Origin: Acidimicrobiales bacterium | GTDB taxonomy: Bacteria; Actinomycetota; Acidimicrobiia; Acidimicrobiales; Ilumatobacteraceae | DNA length: 44,184 bases | Assembly (NCBI GenBank): GCA_025463415.1 | Contig: JAOBWO010000237.1 | Coordinates: forward strand, 1-44,184 | Direction: 5' to 3' | Shown: piece by piece, positions 1 to 8,526 of the stretch | Layout: each line of letters begins with the position of its first letter | Numbering within the stretch: the first letter of the stretch is position 1 | Notes under the pieces: model-generated | Told to the model about the DNA's origin: nothing | Databases searched by the model: none | What the model saw: only the letters and a program-made list of their open reading frames with translations | Position numbers and translations under genes: made by a program

Positions 1-486
1 GGCGATGATCGGGACGAACCGCAGCATCTGCACGTTTGCGTCGACGAGATCGTCGCCGACCCTCCACAGGCCGGCGATCAACGCCAGGCCCGCGCCGATC
101 GGGATGCCGAAGGCGAGACCTTTCAACACCCGCTGGAGCGAGGCCCAGAGCGCGGTCGTGAGCGTGCCGTCGCGGAGGAGGTCCCACGCGGCGGTGAGGA
201 CGGTGGAGGGGGCGGCGAGGTGCCGCTTGGACACCCAACCGGCCCGTGATGCGACCTCCCAGAACGCGAAGAGCACGACGACGCCGAGGAACCGCTCGAG
301 TCCACGTGGCAGCCGCCATCGACTGCGGCGCCCGCCGGTTCCAGTGCGCAACGTCTCCAGATCGACCGCATCGGACGACTCGGATGCCCTGAGCTCGTCA
401 GGGGCGAGGACGCGCCCGGGCGCGAGATTCGAGGGGCTCGCGCTGCGTTGTGACGCCACAGCAACGCGAGGTTGGACGGCGGTCAT
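1..486 (-). CDS. ABC transporter permease, SsuC/TauC-like (C-terminus off the window)
   Basis: Reverse-strand reading from ATG at 484-486 gives MTAVQPRVAVASQRSASPSNLAPGRVLAPDEL...LERFLGVVVLFAFWEVASRAGWVSKRHLAAPSTVLTAAWDLLRDGTLTTALWASLQRVLKGLAFGIPIGAGLALIAGLWRVGDDLVDANVQMLRFVPIIA, typical of sulfonate/nitrate/taurine permeases. Open at the window edge, so missing from the ORF track. Confidence 0.85.
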   Translation of the reverse strand, partial: MTAVQPRVAVASQRSASPSNLAPGRVLAPDELRASESSDAVDLETLRTGTGGRRSRWRLPRGLERFLGVVVLFAFWEVASRAGWVSKRHLAAPSTVLTAAWDLLRDGTLTTALWASLQRVLKGLAFGIPIGAGLALIAGLWRVGDDLVDANVQMLRFVPIIA

Positions 487-1742
487 GAGCCTTGTGTCGC
501 CGCCACGAGGGCGTTGAACCGTGGGTCGAAGGAGGCGGAGACGTCAACGGTCGACGGGATCTGACCGGACTTGGCGAACAGGTCGGCGAGGTGTTGCTGC
601 GGCTCGAGCAGATCACCGGGGATCTGGAAGAAGTTCGTGACGCCGTTCTCCGCAACCAGCTCTGCCGCCCGTTCCGGGGTGAGACCGTAGGTCTTCACGT
701 AGACACCCTGGGCGATCAGGTCCTGATGGTCGCGCAGGTAGGCGAACGCACGCACCAGCCGGGTGATGTAGTCGGCCAGCGCGGCCGACTTGCCCGCGTC
801 AGTCAGAGCCTCGGTGGTCGAGATCAGCACCGAGGTGCGGTCGGGCAGCGCTGCCGCCTTGATGACGAGCTTGGCGGTCGGGTCGTTGGCCAGGTAGGCA
901 CTGGTCAGCGGTTCGGTCTGGATGCCTGCGTCGGCGGAGCCACCCTCCAGCGTTGCCGTCACGGAGATCTGGGGGACGTCGACGACGTTGATGTCGTCCT
1001 CGGTGAGCCCGACGGCATCGAGCGCCTCGAGCAACACGGCCTCGCCGGCTGTGCCCTTCTGGAACGCGACGGTCTTGCCCTTGAGATCAGCCCAACCGCT
1101 GATGTCGTCGTGCCCCGGGGCGGTGACGAGGCCGTAGCCGCCCTGCTTCGACGACGCCCAGCCGGCGATGCCGACGAGGTCGAGGCCGGCCGACTGGGCG
1201 AAGATCAACGGTGTGGTGCCGATGAACCCGGCGTCGAGTGCACCGCCCTGGAACGCTTGCAACATGGGTGGGCCGCCGACGAACGCGGCGTAGTCGACGG
1301 TGTACGGGAAGTCCTGGTCCTGTCCCGCCTCACCGAGCACCGTCTTGAGGTAGTCGAGCTGATCACCGATGCGCAGCGTGACGCCGGCGGGCACCGGGGG
1401 AGCCGTGACAGGCACCGTCGTGGTCTCGGCAGCGGTGGTGGCCGGTGCCGCGGTGGTGTCGGATGCGGTGTCCGTGGTGGTCGTGCTCGGTGGCGAGTCG
1501 GCCGTCGAATCGGTGGTGCTCGCCTCGGTCGCCGGTGAGCTCGCCGTGACCGGGTCCGTCGGCGCGGTCGTGGCTGCACTGCTGGCGGAAGCGGCGACTG
1601 TGCTCGTCGGCGCGTCCGTCGCACGGGTCGATGCGTCGGAGCTGCAGCTCGCGACGAACGTGCCGGCGAGCACGGTGAGGCTGATCAGCCTGACGCCGTG
1701 CCCGAATCGTCGCGGGTGTGTGGTCACTCCTGGGGTGCGCAT
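483..1742 (-). CDS. ABC transporter substrate-binding lipoprotein (SsuA/TauA/NMT1-like)
   Basis: Start MRTPGVTTHPRRFGHGVRLISLTVLAGTFVASCSSDAS (lipobox-like VASC), Ser/Thr-rich linker, then a periplasmic binding fold (LRIGDQLDYLKTVLGEAG...GGALDAGFIGTTPLIFAQSAGLDLVGIAG). Stop overlaps the permease ATG (ATGA). The ORF-track N-terminal extension to 2345 is spurious. Confidence 0.85.
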   Translation of the reverse strand: MRTPGVTTHPRRFGHGVRLISLTVLAGTFVASCSSDASTRATDAPTSTVAASASSAATTAPTDPVTASSPATEASTTDSTADSPPSTTTTDTASDTTAAPATTAAETTTVPVTAPPVPAGVTLRIGDQLDYLKTVLGEAGQDQDFPYTVDYAAFVGGPPMLQAFQGGALDAGFIGTTPLIFAQSAGLDLVGIAGWASSKQGGYGLVTAPGHDDISGWADLKGKTVAFQKGTAGEAVLLEALDAVGLTEDDINVVDVPQISVTATLEGGSADAGIQTEPLTSAYLANDPTAKLVIKAAALPDRTSVLISTTEALTDAGKSAALADYITRLVRAFAYLRDHQDLIAQGVYVKTYGLTPERAAELVAENGVTNFFQIPGDLLEPQQHLADLFAKSGQIPSTVDVSASFDPRFNALVAATQGS

Positions 1743-1796
1743 CTCGGCCTTCCTGTAAATGTTGATCGGTTTAGTCAAGATTACATCGAACGACGC

Positions 1797-1806
1797 TTGT
1801 CGACAA
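1797..1806. promoter_or_regulatory. Perfect 10-bp palindrome ttgtcgacaa in the divergent ABC/GGDEF intergenic region
   Basis: TTGTCGACAA is its own reverse complement and lies in the locally AT-richer 1743-1979 interval. Confidence 0.35.
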
Positions 1807-1979
1807 CCAAATGTGGAAAGAACTTCCGCATCGCGAAAGATCCCCAGGTCTGCCGGCCGGCTGGCGCGGGGGATTCCGCGAGTCCTGCGCCTGAAATTGC
1901 TCAGGTGCTGCGCCGCCCCGGCCGATAGTTGCTGTGACCCATCTGCGCACGGCGTGGACGGCAGCACGCAGAGGATGGA

Positions 1980-3608
1980 GTGGCAGTGGAGGGCGTCGGA
2001 GGGGCAGCAGAGCACGGCGGCAAGGCACGTGATGCCTCGTTGCACGCGCTCCTGGTGCAGCACCCGAATGCCCTCGTCGCCGCCGCTGACGCCCACGGTC
2101 TCTTCGTCGAGGTGCCGGCGAGCGTCGAACTGCTCGGCCACCGCGTGGTCGAAGCCCGTTCCGCGCTGGACCTGGTGGAACCCGCGTGTCGGGCAGCCGT
2201 CATGGAGGCATGGGAGAAGGCCCTGGAGCTCGGCGGGGGCATCGCACCGGTGACCCTGATCGGCGGTGCCGAGGCGTCGTTCTACTTCATCGACGTTCGG
2301 CCGAGCCACGGGGTCCTGATGGTGATCCTCGCCGCTGACGAGCACATCGAACTGGTCGCCGCGCTCGCCGGACGTGAGCCGGTGATGCCGAAGTCCGGCC
2401 GCACCGACAAGGACGAGCTGGCGATCATCCGCTTCGCCGATGATCGCGCGTTGCGGATGCTCGGGTTCACGCTCGACGAGATCGTCGGATGCCGATCATT
2501 GGATCTGATCCACCCGGACGACCAGTTCAAGGCGATCGACGCCTGGATGGAGATGCTCAGCACTCCCGGCGCAGTGACGCGGTTGCGGGCCCGTCACAAG
2601 CGCGGTGACGGATCGTGGCTGTGGGTGGAGTTGACCAACAACAACCTCCTCGCCGGCCCGGAGCACTCGGTGGTGACCGAGATGATCGACATCGCCGACG
2701 AGATGTCGGCGCTGGAAGCGGTGCGGCAGCGTGAGCAGCTCCTGCTCCGTCTGGCGGATGCACTTCCGTCCGGGGTGCTGCACATCGACCGCGACCGCAA
2801 CGTCGTGTACGGCAACTCCCAGCTGCACCGCGTTGTCGGCATCGGTCCGGTCGCGACGCTCGCAGACCAACTCGCCGCCGTCATCCCGGAGGACCGGTTC
2901 GTGCTGGAGAGCAGCCTGGTCTCGGTGCTCGTGGACGGCCTCGACGCAGATCTCGAAGTGCGTCTCGCGTTGCCGGGTGAGACCAAGATCCGGTACTGCT
3001 CGATCGCGATCCGATCGTTGACCGATGCCGATGACGCGCCGGTCGGCGCGGTGCTGTGCATCGACGATGTGACCGAGGCGTCCGTCCTGCGTGCCGAGCT
3101 GGAGATCCGGGCCACGACGGACGATCTCACCGGCTGCCTGAACCGGGCGGCCGTGCTGCGCGAGCTCGATGCTGCCTTGGCCCACCATGCCGACCACTCG
3201 CCAGGCACTGCGGTGGTGTTCCTCGACCTCGACGGCTTCAAAGAGGTCAACGACACGTTCGGGCACACCACCGGCGATCGTCTGCTCGTCAGCGCCGCCG
3301 ATCAACTGCGCAGCGCGATGCGCTCGATCGACTTCATCGGTCGGCTCGGCGGCGACGAGTTCGTCGTCGTGCTGCCTGCCGTTCGATCGATCGAGGAGGC
3401 GACACGAATCGGCATGCGGCTCACCGATGCGCTGGCCCAGCCGGTCGAGATCGTCGGCGGGCTGCCGACTCGCATCCGCTCGAGCATCGGCGTGGCGTGG
3501 ACCGACATCGTCGGCGTGACCTCCGAGACGCTCACTGCGGCGGCTGACCGGGCGATGTACGAGTCGAAGCGGGCCGGAACGGCAGAGCCGGTGTTCGTCT
3601 CGCTCTGA
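1980..3608 (+). CDS. PAS-containing diguanylate cyclase (GGDEF)
   Basis: PAS-like segments (ADDRALRMLGFTLDEIVGCRSLDLIHPDD) and a C-terminal GGDEF domain with intact IGRLGGDEFVVVLP; GTG start preceded by agaggatgg. Confidence 0.9.
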   Translation: MAVEGVGGAAEHGGKARDASLHALLVQHPNALVAAADAHGLFVEVPASVELLGHRVVEARSALDLVEPACRAAVMEAWEKALELGGGIAPVTLIGGAEASFYFIDVRPSHGVLMVILAADEHIELVAALAGREPVMPKSGRTDKDELAIIRFADDRALRMLGFTLDEIVGCRSLDLIHPDDQFKAIDAWMEMLSTPGAVTRLRARHKRGDGSWLWVELTNNNLLAGPEHSVVTEMIDIADEMSALEAVRQREQLLLRLADALPSGVLHIDRDRNVVYGNSQLHRVVGIGPVATLADQLAAVIPEDRFVLESSLVSVLVDGLDADLEVRLALPGETKIRYCSIAIRSLTDADDAPVGAVLCIDDVTEASVLRAELEIRATTDDLTGCLNRAAVLRELDAALAHHADHSPGTAVVFLDLDGFKEVNDTFGHTTGDRLLVSAADQLRSAMRSIDFIGRLGGDEFVVVLPAVRSIEEATRIGMRLTDALAQPVEIVGGLPTRIRSSIGVAWTDIVGVTSETLTAAADRAMYESKRAGTAEPVFVSL

Positions 3609-4952
3609 TCAGGCGTACGGGCCGGCGGGACGCGGCAGCTGAAGCTTGTCGCGCAGCGTGCCGGGGGAGTAGCCGCCTTGGACCACGCCGCGGTGCTGGA
3701 GGATCGGCACGACGTGGTCGGCGAACAGCGCGAGGTCAGCAGGAAGCCGCAGCGGCTGCAGGGTGAACCCGTCCGCGCCGCCTGCGCGCCACCACGACTC
3801 GATGAGGTCGGCCAGACCCTCCGGCGTGCCGGTGAAGTGCAGGCCGCCCGGCAGCGTGGCGAACCGCGCGGCGGCCTGGCGGAAGGTGAGCCCGTCGGCT
3901 CGCGCTGCGGCGCACACGGCAGCGCCGAACGTGCTGCTCGTCGACTTCTCGAACACGTGGTACGGGAACGGGCCGTCAGGATCGAACGCTCCGGTGGTGT
4001 CTGCGTGCACACCGGCGATGTGGAGCAGGTTGAGCAGACGGAACTCCTCGCTCGATGCGGCCTCGAGGCGCTGCCACGCTGCTTCGGCTTCGGTCTCGGT
4101 GCTGCCCAGCACGAAAGAGAGCCCCGGCAGGGTGCGGATCGAGTCGGGCGATCGCCCGTTGCCGGCGGCGACATCGCGGATCCTGCGCCGGAAGGCGATG
4201 CCGTCGTCCAGCGTCGACTGAGGGGTGAAGACGAGGTCGGCGAAGCGGCCCGCGAGGGCGACGCCGGCGGGGGAGGAACCGGCCTGGGCCAGCACCGGGT
4301 GTCCCTGGGGTGACCGCGCCATCGGCAGCAACCCGGCGACGGAGAAGTGCTGACCCTGGTGGTGCGGAGCGTGGAGCGATGCAGCGTCGGCCCAGATGCC
4401 CGTCGATCGCGAGGCGACCACCGCGTCGTCCTCCCACGCGTCCCACACCTTGAGCACGACCTCGACGAACTCCTCGGCGATGCCGTACCGATCGGCGTGG
4501 TCGGGGTGCACCTGGACGGGGAAGTTGGCCGCGGCGTACGGCGAGCCGGTCGTGACGATGTTCCAGCCGGCGCGACCGCGGCTGAGGTGGTCCAGCGTCG
4601 CGAAGCGGCGAGCGAGGTCCCACGGTGTGCTGTACGTCGTCGAAGCGGTGGCGGCCAACCCGATGTGCTTCGTGACCGGCGCGAGCGCGGCCAGCAGATC
4701 GATCGGATCGAAGCCGGACTGCGCCATGAACCGCGGGCGGAACTCCGCCACGCCGGGCGAGTCGGCGAAGAACAGTGAGTCGATCACGCCCCCCTCGGCG
4801 ATCCGCGCGACGTCGATGAAGTGATCGAGGTCGAGCATGCCGGGGTGTTCGACCTCACTGACCTTCCACGACGACTCGTGGTACCCGTACCCGGCGACGA
4901 AGACGTTGAGGTGGGCGAAGCGATCGGTAGGAATCGTCTCGGGATCGGTCAT
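3609..4952 (-). CDS. FMN-dependent luciferase-like monooxygenase (NtaA/SnaA/DszA family)
   Basis: HLNVFVAGYGYHESSWK...DSLFFADSPG...GLAATASTTYSTPWDLARRFATLDHLSRGRAGWNIVTT...FPVQVHPDHADRYGIAEEFVEVVLKVWDAWEDDA is characteristic of the NtaA/DszA group. Confidence 0.9.
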   Translation of the reverse strand: MTDPETIPTDRFAHLNVFVAGYGYHESSWKVSEVEHPGMLDLDHFIDVARIAEGGVIDSLFFADSPGVAEFRPRFMAQSGFDPIDLLAALAPVTKHIGLAATASTTYSTPWDLARRFATLDHLSRGRAGWNIVTTGSPYAAANFPVQVHPDHADRYGIAEEFVEVVLKVWDAWEDDAVVASRSTGIWADAASLHAPHHQGQHFSVAGLLPMARSPQGHPVLAQAGSSPAGVALAGRFADLVFTPQSTLDDGIAFRRRIRDVAAGNGRSPDSIRTLPGLSFVLGSTETEAEAAWQRLEAASSEEFRLLNLLHIAGVHADTTGAFDPDGPFPYHVFEKSTSSTFGAAVCAAARADGLTFRQAAARFATLPGGLHFTGTPEGLADLIESWWRAGGADGFTLQPLRLPADLALFADHVVPILQHRGVVQGGYSPGTLRDKLQLPRPAGPYA

Positions 4953-5015
4953 CGACCGAGTCTGCCGTCGTTTGCCGGATGGCGTCGGCAGGGATTCGTT
5001 GGGCGTCGGTCAGCC

Positions 5016-5459
5016 TCAGGGACGGCGGAAGTTCGCCCACATGGTCTTGCCCTCTTCGTCGAGGCGCGTGCCCCATTCATCGGCGATGTCGTCGACGATC
5101 TCGAGCCCACGTCCGCCGTGCTCGTCGACGTGTTCGGCCGGCGTGGGCAGGGTGGGATCGTGGTCGTGGACCTCGAGCCGCAGGGGATCAGCGTCCCAGG
5201 CGTGCAGATGGCCGCCCTGCCCGGTGTGCAGCACGACGTTCGACACCAGCTCGCTCGCGACGAGGCTGACGTCGGCCGCGAACGCCCCTGGCTCCAAGTG
5301 CAGTGGCCCCAAAGCGGTCCGTGCCGCACGAGGTGCCGCCGGATCGTTGCCGAACTCGAAGGCGACGTCCGGCTGGGACCACTCTCGTGGGTCGGCGTCG
5401 CCTGCTCCGTTCATACTCTCTGTCATACCCCAACGGGACCCCCGCCGAGACTCCGGCAT
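5016..5459 (-). CDS. ATP-binding SpoIIAB/RsbW-like serine kinase (HATPase_c)
   Basis: DVSLVASELVSNVVLHTGQGGHLHAWDADPLRLEVHDHDP...GGRGLEIVDDIADEWGTRLDEEGKTMWANFRRP carries N-box and G-box motifs. Internal start MNGAGD also possible. Confidence 0.8.
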   Translation of the reverse strand: MPESRRGSRWGMTESMNGAGDADPREWSQPDVAFEFGNDPAAPRAARTALGPLHLEPGAFAADVSLVASELVSNVVLHTGQGGHLHAWDADPLRLEVHDHDPTLPTPAEHVDEHGGRGLEIVDDIADEWGTRLDEEGKTMWANFRRP

Positions 5460-5510
5460 GCGTCTCGGTCACGGTTCATGCCGCTGACCAGCTGATCCAC
5501 GCCTTCACAT

Positions 5511-6887
5511 TTGCTCAAGCGCGTGCGGAACATCGCCGAAGACAACAACGTGGGAACTGCAGCGGACCGGGCATTCAGGTCGATGAGTCGGCGCGAGGGC
5601 CACTACACGCTGCTGCTCGACGAGCAGTTCAACATCATCTGGCACTGTGACTCGCTCAGTCCGATGCTCGGCTTCGACGATCTCGTCGGCCACAACGCAG
5701 CCGACTACGTGCACCCCGACGACCTCGAGCTGGTGCTCCAGACGCTGCTGCAGGTCGCCAACTCCGACGGCTACGACCGCCTCGATCCCACCCACTCGCC
5801 CGAGTCCGCCGACATCCGCATCTGCGACGTCGACGGGCGTTGGCACACCTTCGCGGTGACCACCTACGACCACCTCGACGACGAGGGCGTGCAAGCCGTG
5901 CTCTGCACCTGCACGCTCATCCGTGACAGATCCGATGTCAGCCGGACGATCGAGATGCTCGGCTCCGGGGCCGACGTCGAGGCCGTGCTGCCCGTCGTGG
6001 CACGCCTGGCCGACCGATCACTCGGCGGCAACACCCGCACCGCGTTCGCGTGGCGCACCGGCGAGCGCGTGCAGCGGGTCTGCGCGCTCGACGAGGCCAC
6101 GCTCGACCCCCGCCTGTGCACCGCTGTCGATCTGGTGTGGTCACTCGATCTGCGCGAGCCATTGATCATCACCGACCTCGACGACCCTCGTCTCGGCGCG
6201 TCGGGCCCACTGGCTCGCGAGCACGGCTTCATCGCCGCGTTCCTCGTGCCCATCGAAGAGCCCAACGGCAACGCCGTGATCGGCGCGATGGTGGCCTGGG
6301 GCAAGTCGATCGTCGAGTTCCAGGTCGCCCGTCAGTCGCCGATCCACGTCGCGCTGCGCCTCGCCGCGCTCGCCATCGCCGACAGCCGCACGAAGCGCGA
6401 CCTGCGCTGGGCAGCGGCCCACGATCCTCTGACGGGGCTGATCAACCGGGCCGAGTTCGCTCGCGCACTGGAGCACGCTGCTGCCGCCGACGATGTCGTC
6501 CTGTTGTACATCGACCTCGACGACTTCAAGCCGATCAACGACCTGTACGGTCACGCGGTCGGCGACAAGGTGCTGATCGAAGTCGGCCGACGGATCACCG
6601 ATGTGATCGGGCCACGAGATGTGGTCGGTCGCCTCGGCGGCGACGAGTTCGCCGTCGTCTGCGGCGGCACGGACGACCCGATCTACGGCCGTGACGTCGC
6701 CAACCGCATCGTCAGCGCCGTGCACGAACCGATCGACAGCCAAGGCGTCGATGTCCGGGTTGGCGCATCGGTCGGTGTCGCAGTGGGCGCTCAGCCATTG
6801 GTGGCCGCGCACCTCATGCAGCGTGCCGACGATGCCCTGTACCTCGCCAAGGCATCCGGCAAGAACACCGTCCGCCTCGCCGGCTGA
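5511..6887 (+). CDS. PAS/GAF-containing diguanylate cyclase (GGDEF)
   Basis: PAS-like N-terminus (LLLDEQFNIIWHCDSLSPMLGFDDLVGHNAADYVHPDD), GAF-like middle, GGDEF domain with VGRLGGDEFAVVCGG. TTG start uncertain; GTG at 5523 or 5550 possible. Confidence 0.88.
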   Translation: MLKRVRNIAEDNNVGTAADRAFRSMSRREGHYTLLLDEQFNIIWHCDSLSPMLGFDDLVGHNAADYVHPDDLELVLQTLLQVANSDGYDRLDPTHSPESADIRICDVDGRWHTFAVTTYDHLDDEGVQAVLCTCTLIRDRSDVSRTIEMLGSGADVEAVLPVVARLADRSLGGNTRTAFAWRTGERVQRVCALDEATLDPRLCTAVDLVWSLDLREPLIITDLDDPRLGASGPLAREHGFIAAFLVPIEEPNGNAVIGAMVAWGKSIVEFQVARQSPIHVALRLAALAIADSRTKRDLRWAAAHDPLTGLINRAEFARALEHAAAADDVVLLYIDLDDFKPINDLYGHAVGDKVLIEVGRRITDVIGPRDVVGRLGGDEFAVVCGGTDDPIYGRDVANRIVSAVHEPIDSQGVDVRVGASVGVAVGAQPLVAAHLMQRADDALYLAKASGKNTVRLAG

Positions 6888-6895
6888 GCCGATCC

Positions 6896-6915
6896 GCCAG
6901 CCCTGCGGGGCTGGC
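6896..6915. terminator. Putative bidirectional intrinsic-terminator-like hairpin between convergent GGDEF genes
   Basis: gccagccc-tgcg-gggctggc: perfect 8-bp stem with 4-nt loop in the 6888-6927 intergenic gap. No T-tract. Confidence 0.5.
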
Positions 6916-6927
6916 TCGCTCTGCCGG

Positions 6928-8355
6928 TCAGACCAGCGAGGGGTCGAGCTCGGTCTCCCGGGCGTCCAGTTCGTCGTGCACGTCGACGAGGTCCATCGCC
7001 TCGGAGGCAGCGAACGCGATGCGGTTGACGATCCGGTTGCGGCCGGTGCGCTTGGCGCGCATCAACCGCTCGTCGGCGAGCTGGAGGAGCACCTGGTAGT
7101 CGCCGGACTCAGTGGTGTCGGCCACGCCGGCGGACACCGTGAAGGCGGGAGTGCGGCCGTCGCTGACGGCAGCGATCAACTCGAGCCGGACTCGCTCGAG
7201 GATCTCGGTGGCGCCGATGGAATCGGTGTACGGCATGACCACGACGAACTCCTCGCCGCCGTGACGCGAGACCAGATCGGCGGCGCGCACGGTGTTGCGC
7301 AGCGTGCGTGCGAAGAGGCGCAGCGCACGATCACCGGTGTCGTGTCCGTACGTGTCGTTCAGCCGCTTGAAGTGGTCCAGATCGCAGATGCCGACGGCGA
7401 AGGGCACGTCGTCGCGCATGAGGATGCGCACCGAGTTCTCCATGCTGCGCCGGTTGTTCAACCCGGTCAACGGATCGGTGCTGGCCTGCAGCTGGGTCTG
7501 CGCCGTGGCGCGAAGCATGCCGACGTACTGGCCGGCCTGGTGGGCGACGGACTCGACCCGGTCGCGCTCGGTGGCATCCAGCGGCATGCCCTCGCGGACG
7601 ACGTGGACGACTCCGGTCGCACGTCCGACGACGCTGACCGGAACGCACAGCGCGGCGAGGTTGGCGATGCCTCGTTCGGCGAGGTGCGGGCAGCAGTCGA
7701 GCTGATCGCTCGACGCGAACTGGAGGGTCTGACCGTTGCGCACCGCGGGGCAGCCGCGCGGCGTGGCGACCTCGCACACGCTGGCGCCCGTGCAGTTGCT
7801 GGTGCTGACGACGGTCTGGAGGTGGGCGTCGCTGTTGTCCGCAAGGAGGATCGATGCGCTGAGGTCGGTGCCGGCCATCGACAGCGCCTTGGCGGCGACA
7901 CCGAGCGCCATCGTCTCGCTGTCGGCCATGTCCAGGGCACGCCCGAGCCGCGCATCGAATGCTTGCCGCTCGTTCTGCTGACGGAGCTCCTCGGTGATGC
8001 GGAACGAGGCCTTGCGCTGGGTCGTCAGCAGGACGCGCAGCGGCACGGCGACGACGACGAGGATCAAGAAGGTGGTGACGGCGACGAAGGCAGCCCACGA
8101 CATGGCCTCGGTGGTCTGGGTCTGGGCGATCGCGTTGCCGATGCATGCGATGGAGACGACGACGCCGAGGTTGAGCAACACCGTCGGCCACGTGCCGCTC
8201 ATCATGTTGAGGCGCTGCGTGCTGCGCGCTTTGTCGACCCTGGACTGACCACTCATGGCACTGTCATCGGCCTTCCTCTGTGTTTCGTCATGGTTCTTGA
8301 CAAAACCTTGAGGCTCACCTTCGTGCTTTCCCGCGAGATCGGCGGAGAAGGCCAT
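6928..8355 (-). CDS. Membrane-associated GAF-GGDEF diguanylate cyclase
   Basis: Two N-terminal hydrophobic segments, GAF-like region, GGDEF domain with VSRHGGEEFVVVMPY. Start may be internal (MSGQSRVDKARS). Confidence 0.85.
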   Translation of the reverse strand: MAFSADLAGKHEGEPQGFVKNHDETQRKADDSAMSGQSRVDKARSTQRLNMMSGTWPTVLLNLGVVVSIACIGNAIAQTQTTEAMSWAAFVAVTTFLILVVVAVPLRVLLTTQRKASFRITEELRQQNERQAFDARLGRALDMADSETMALGVAAKALSMAGTDLSASILLADNSDAHLQTVVSTSNCTGASVCEVATPRGCPAVRNGQTLQFASSDQLDCCPHLAERGIANLAALCVPVSVVGRATGVVHVVREGMPLDATERDRVESVAHQAGQYVGMLRATAQTQLQASTDPLTGLNNRRSMENSVRILMRDDVPFAVGICDLDHFKRLNDTYGHDTGDRALRLFARTLRNTVRAADLVSRHGGEEFVVVMPYTDSIGATEILERVRLELIAAVSDGRTPAFTVSAGVADTTESGDYQVLLQLADERLMRAKRTGRNRIVNRIAFAASEAMDLVDVHDELDARETELDPSLV

Positions 8356-8526
8356 GAAGAGTGGACGGCGCCTCGGTGGCAGCCGTGCCCTTGGTCGGCC
8401 GTGATCGTCAAGAACTTCTCTGGACGCTCACTGATCGCTCACCCTCGGAGTCGTTCGTGCCGATACGCACCGTGTCCCGATCTGCCCGGGTCCGTGCATC
8501 GGATCCGCCTCCCGGCAAGGAACAGC

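Noticed and set aside
1743-2345. N-terminal extension of the 620-aa minus-strand ORF
   Set aside because: It runs antisense into the 1980-3608 PAS-GGDEF gene; the lipoprotein signal peptide begins at 1742.
6619-8526. N-terminal 636 aa of the 1211-aa + strand ORF
   Set aside because: Antisense to the 6928-8355 GGDEF gene and out of frame with the 5511-6887 GGDEF gene; the true CDS begins at the GTG at 8527.
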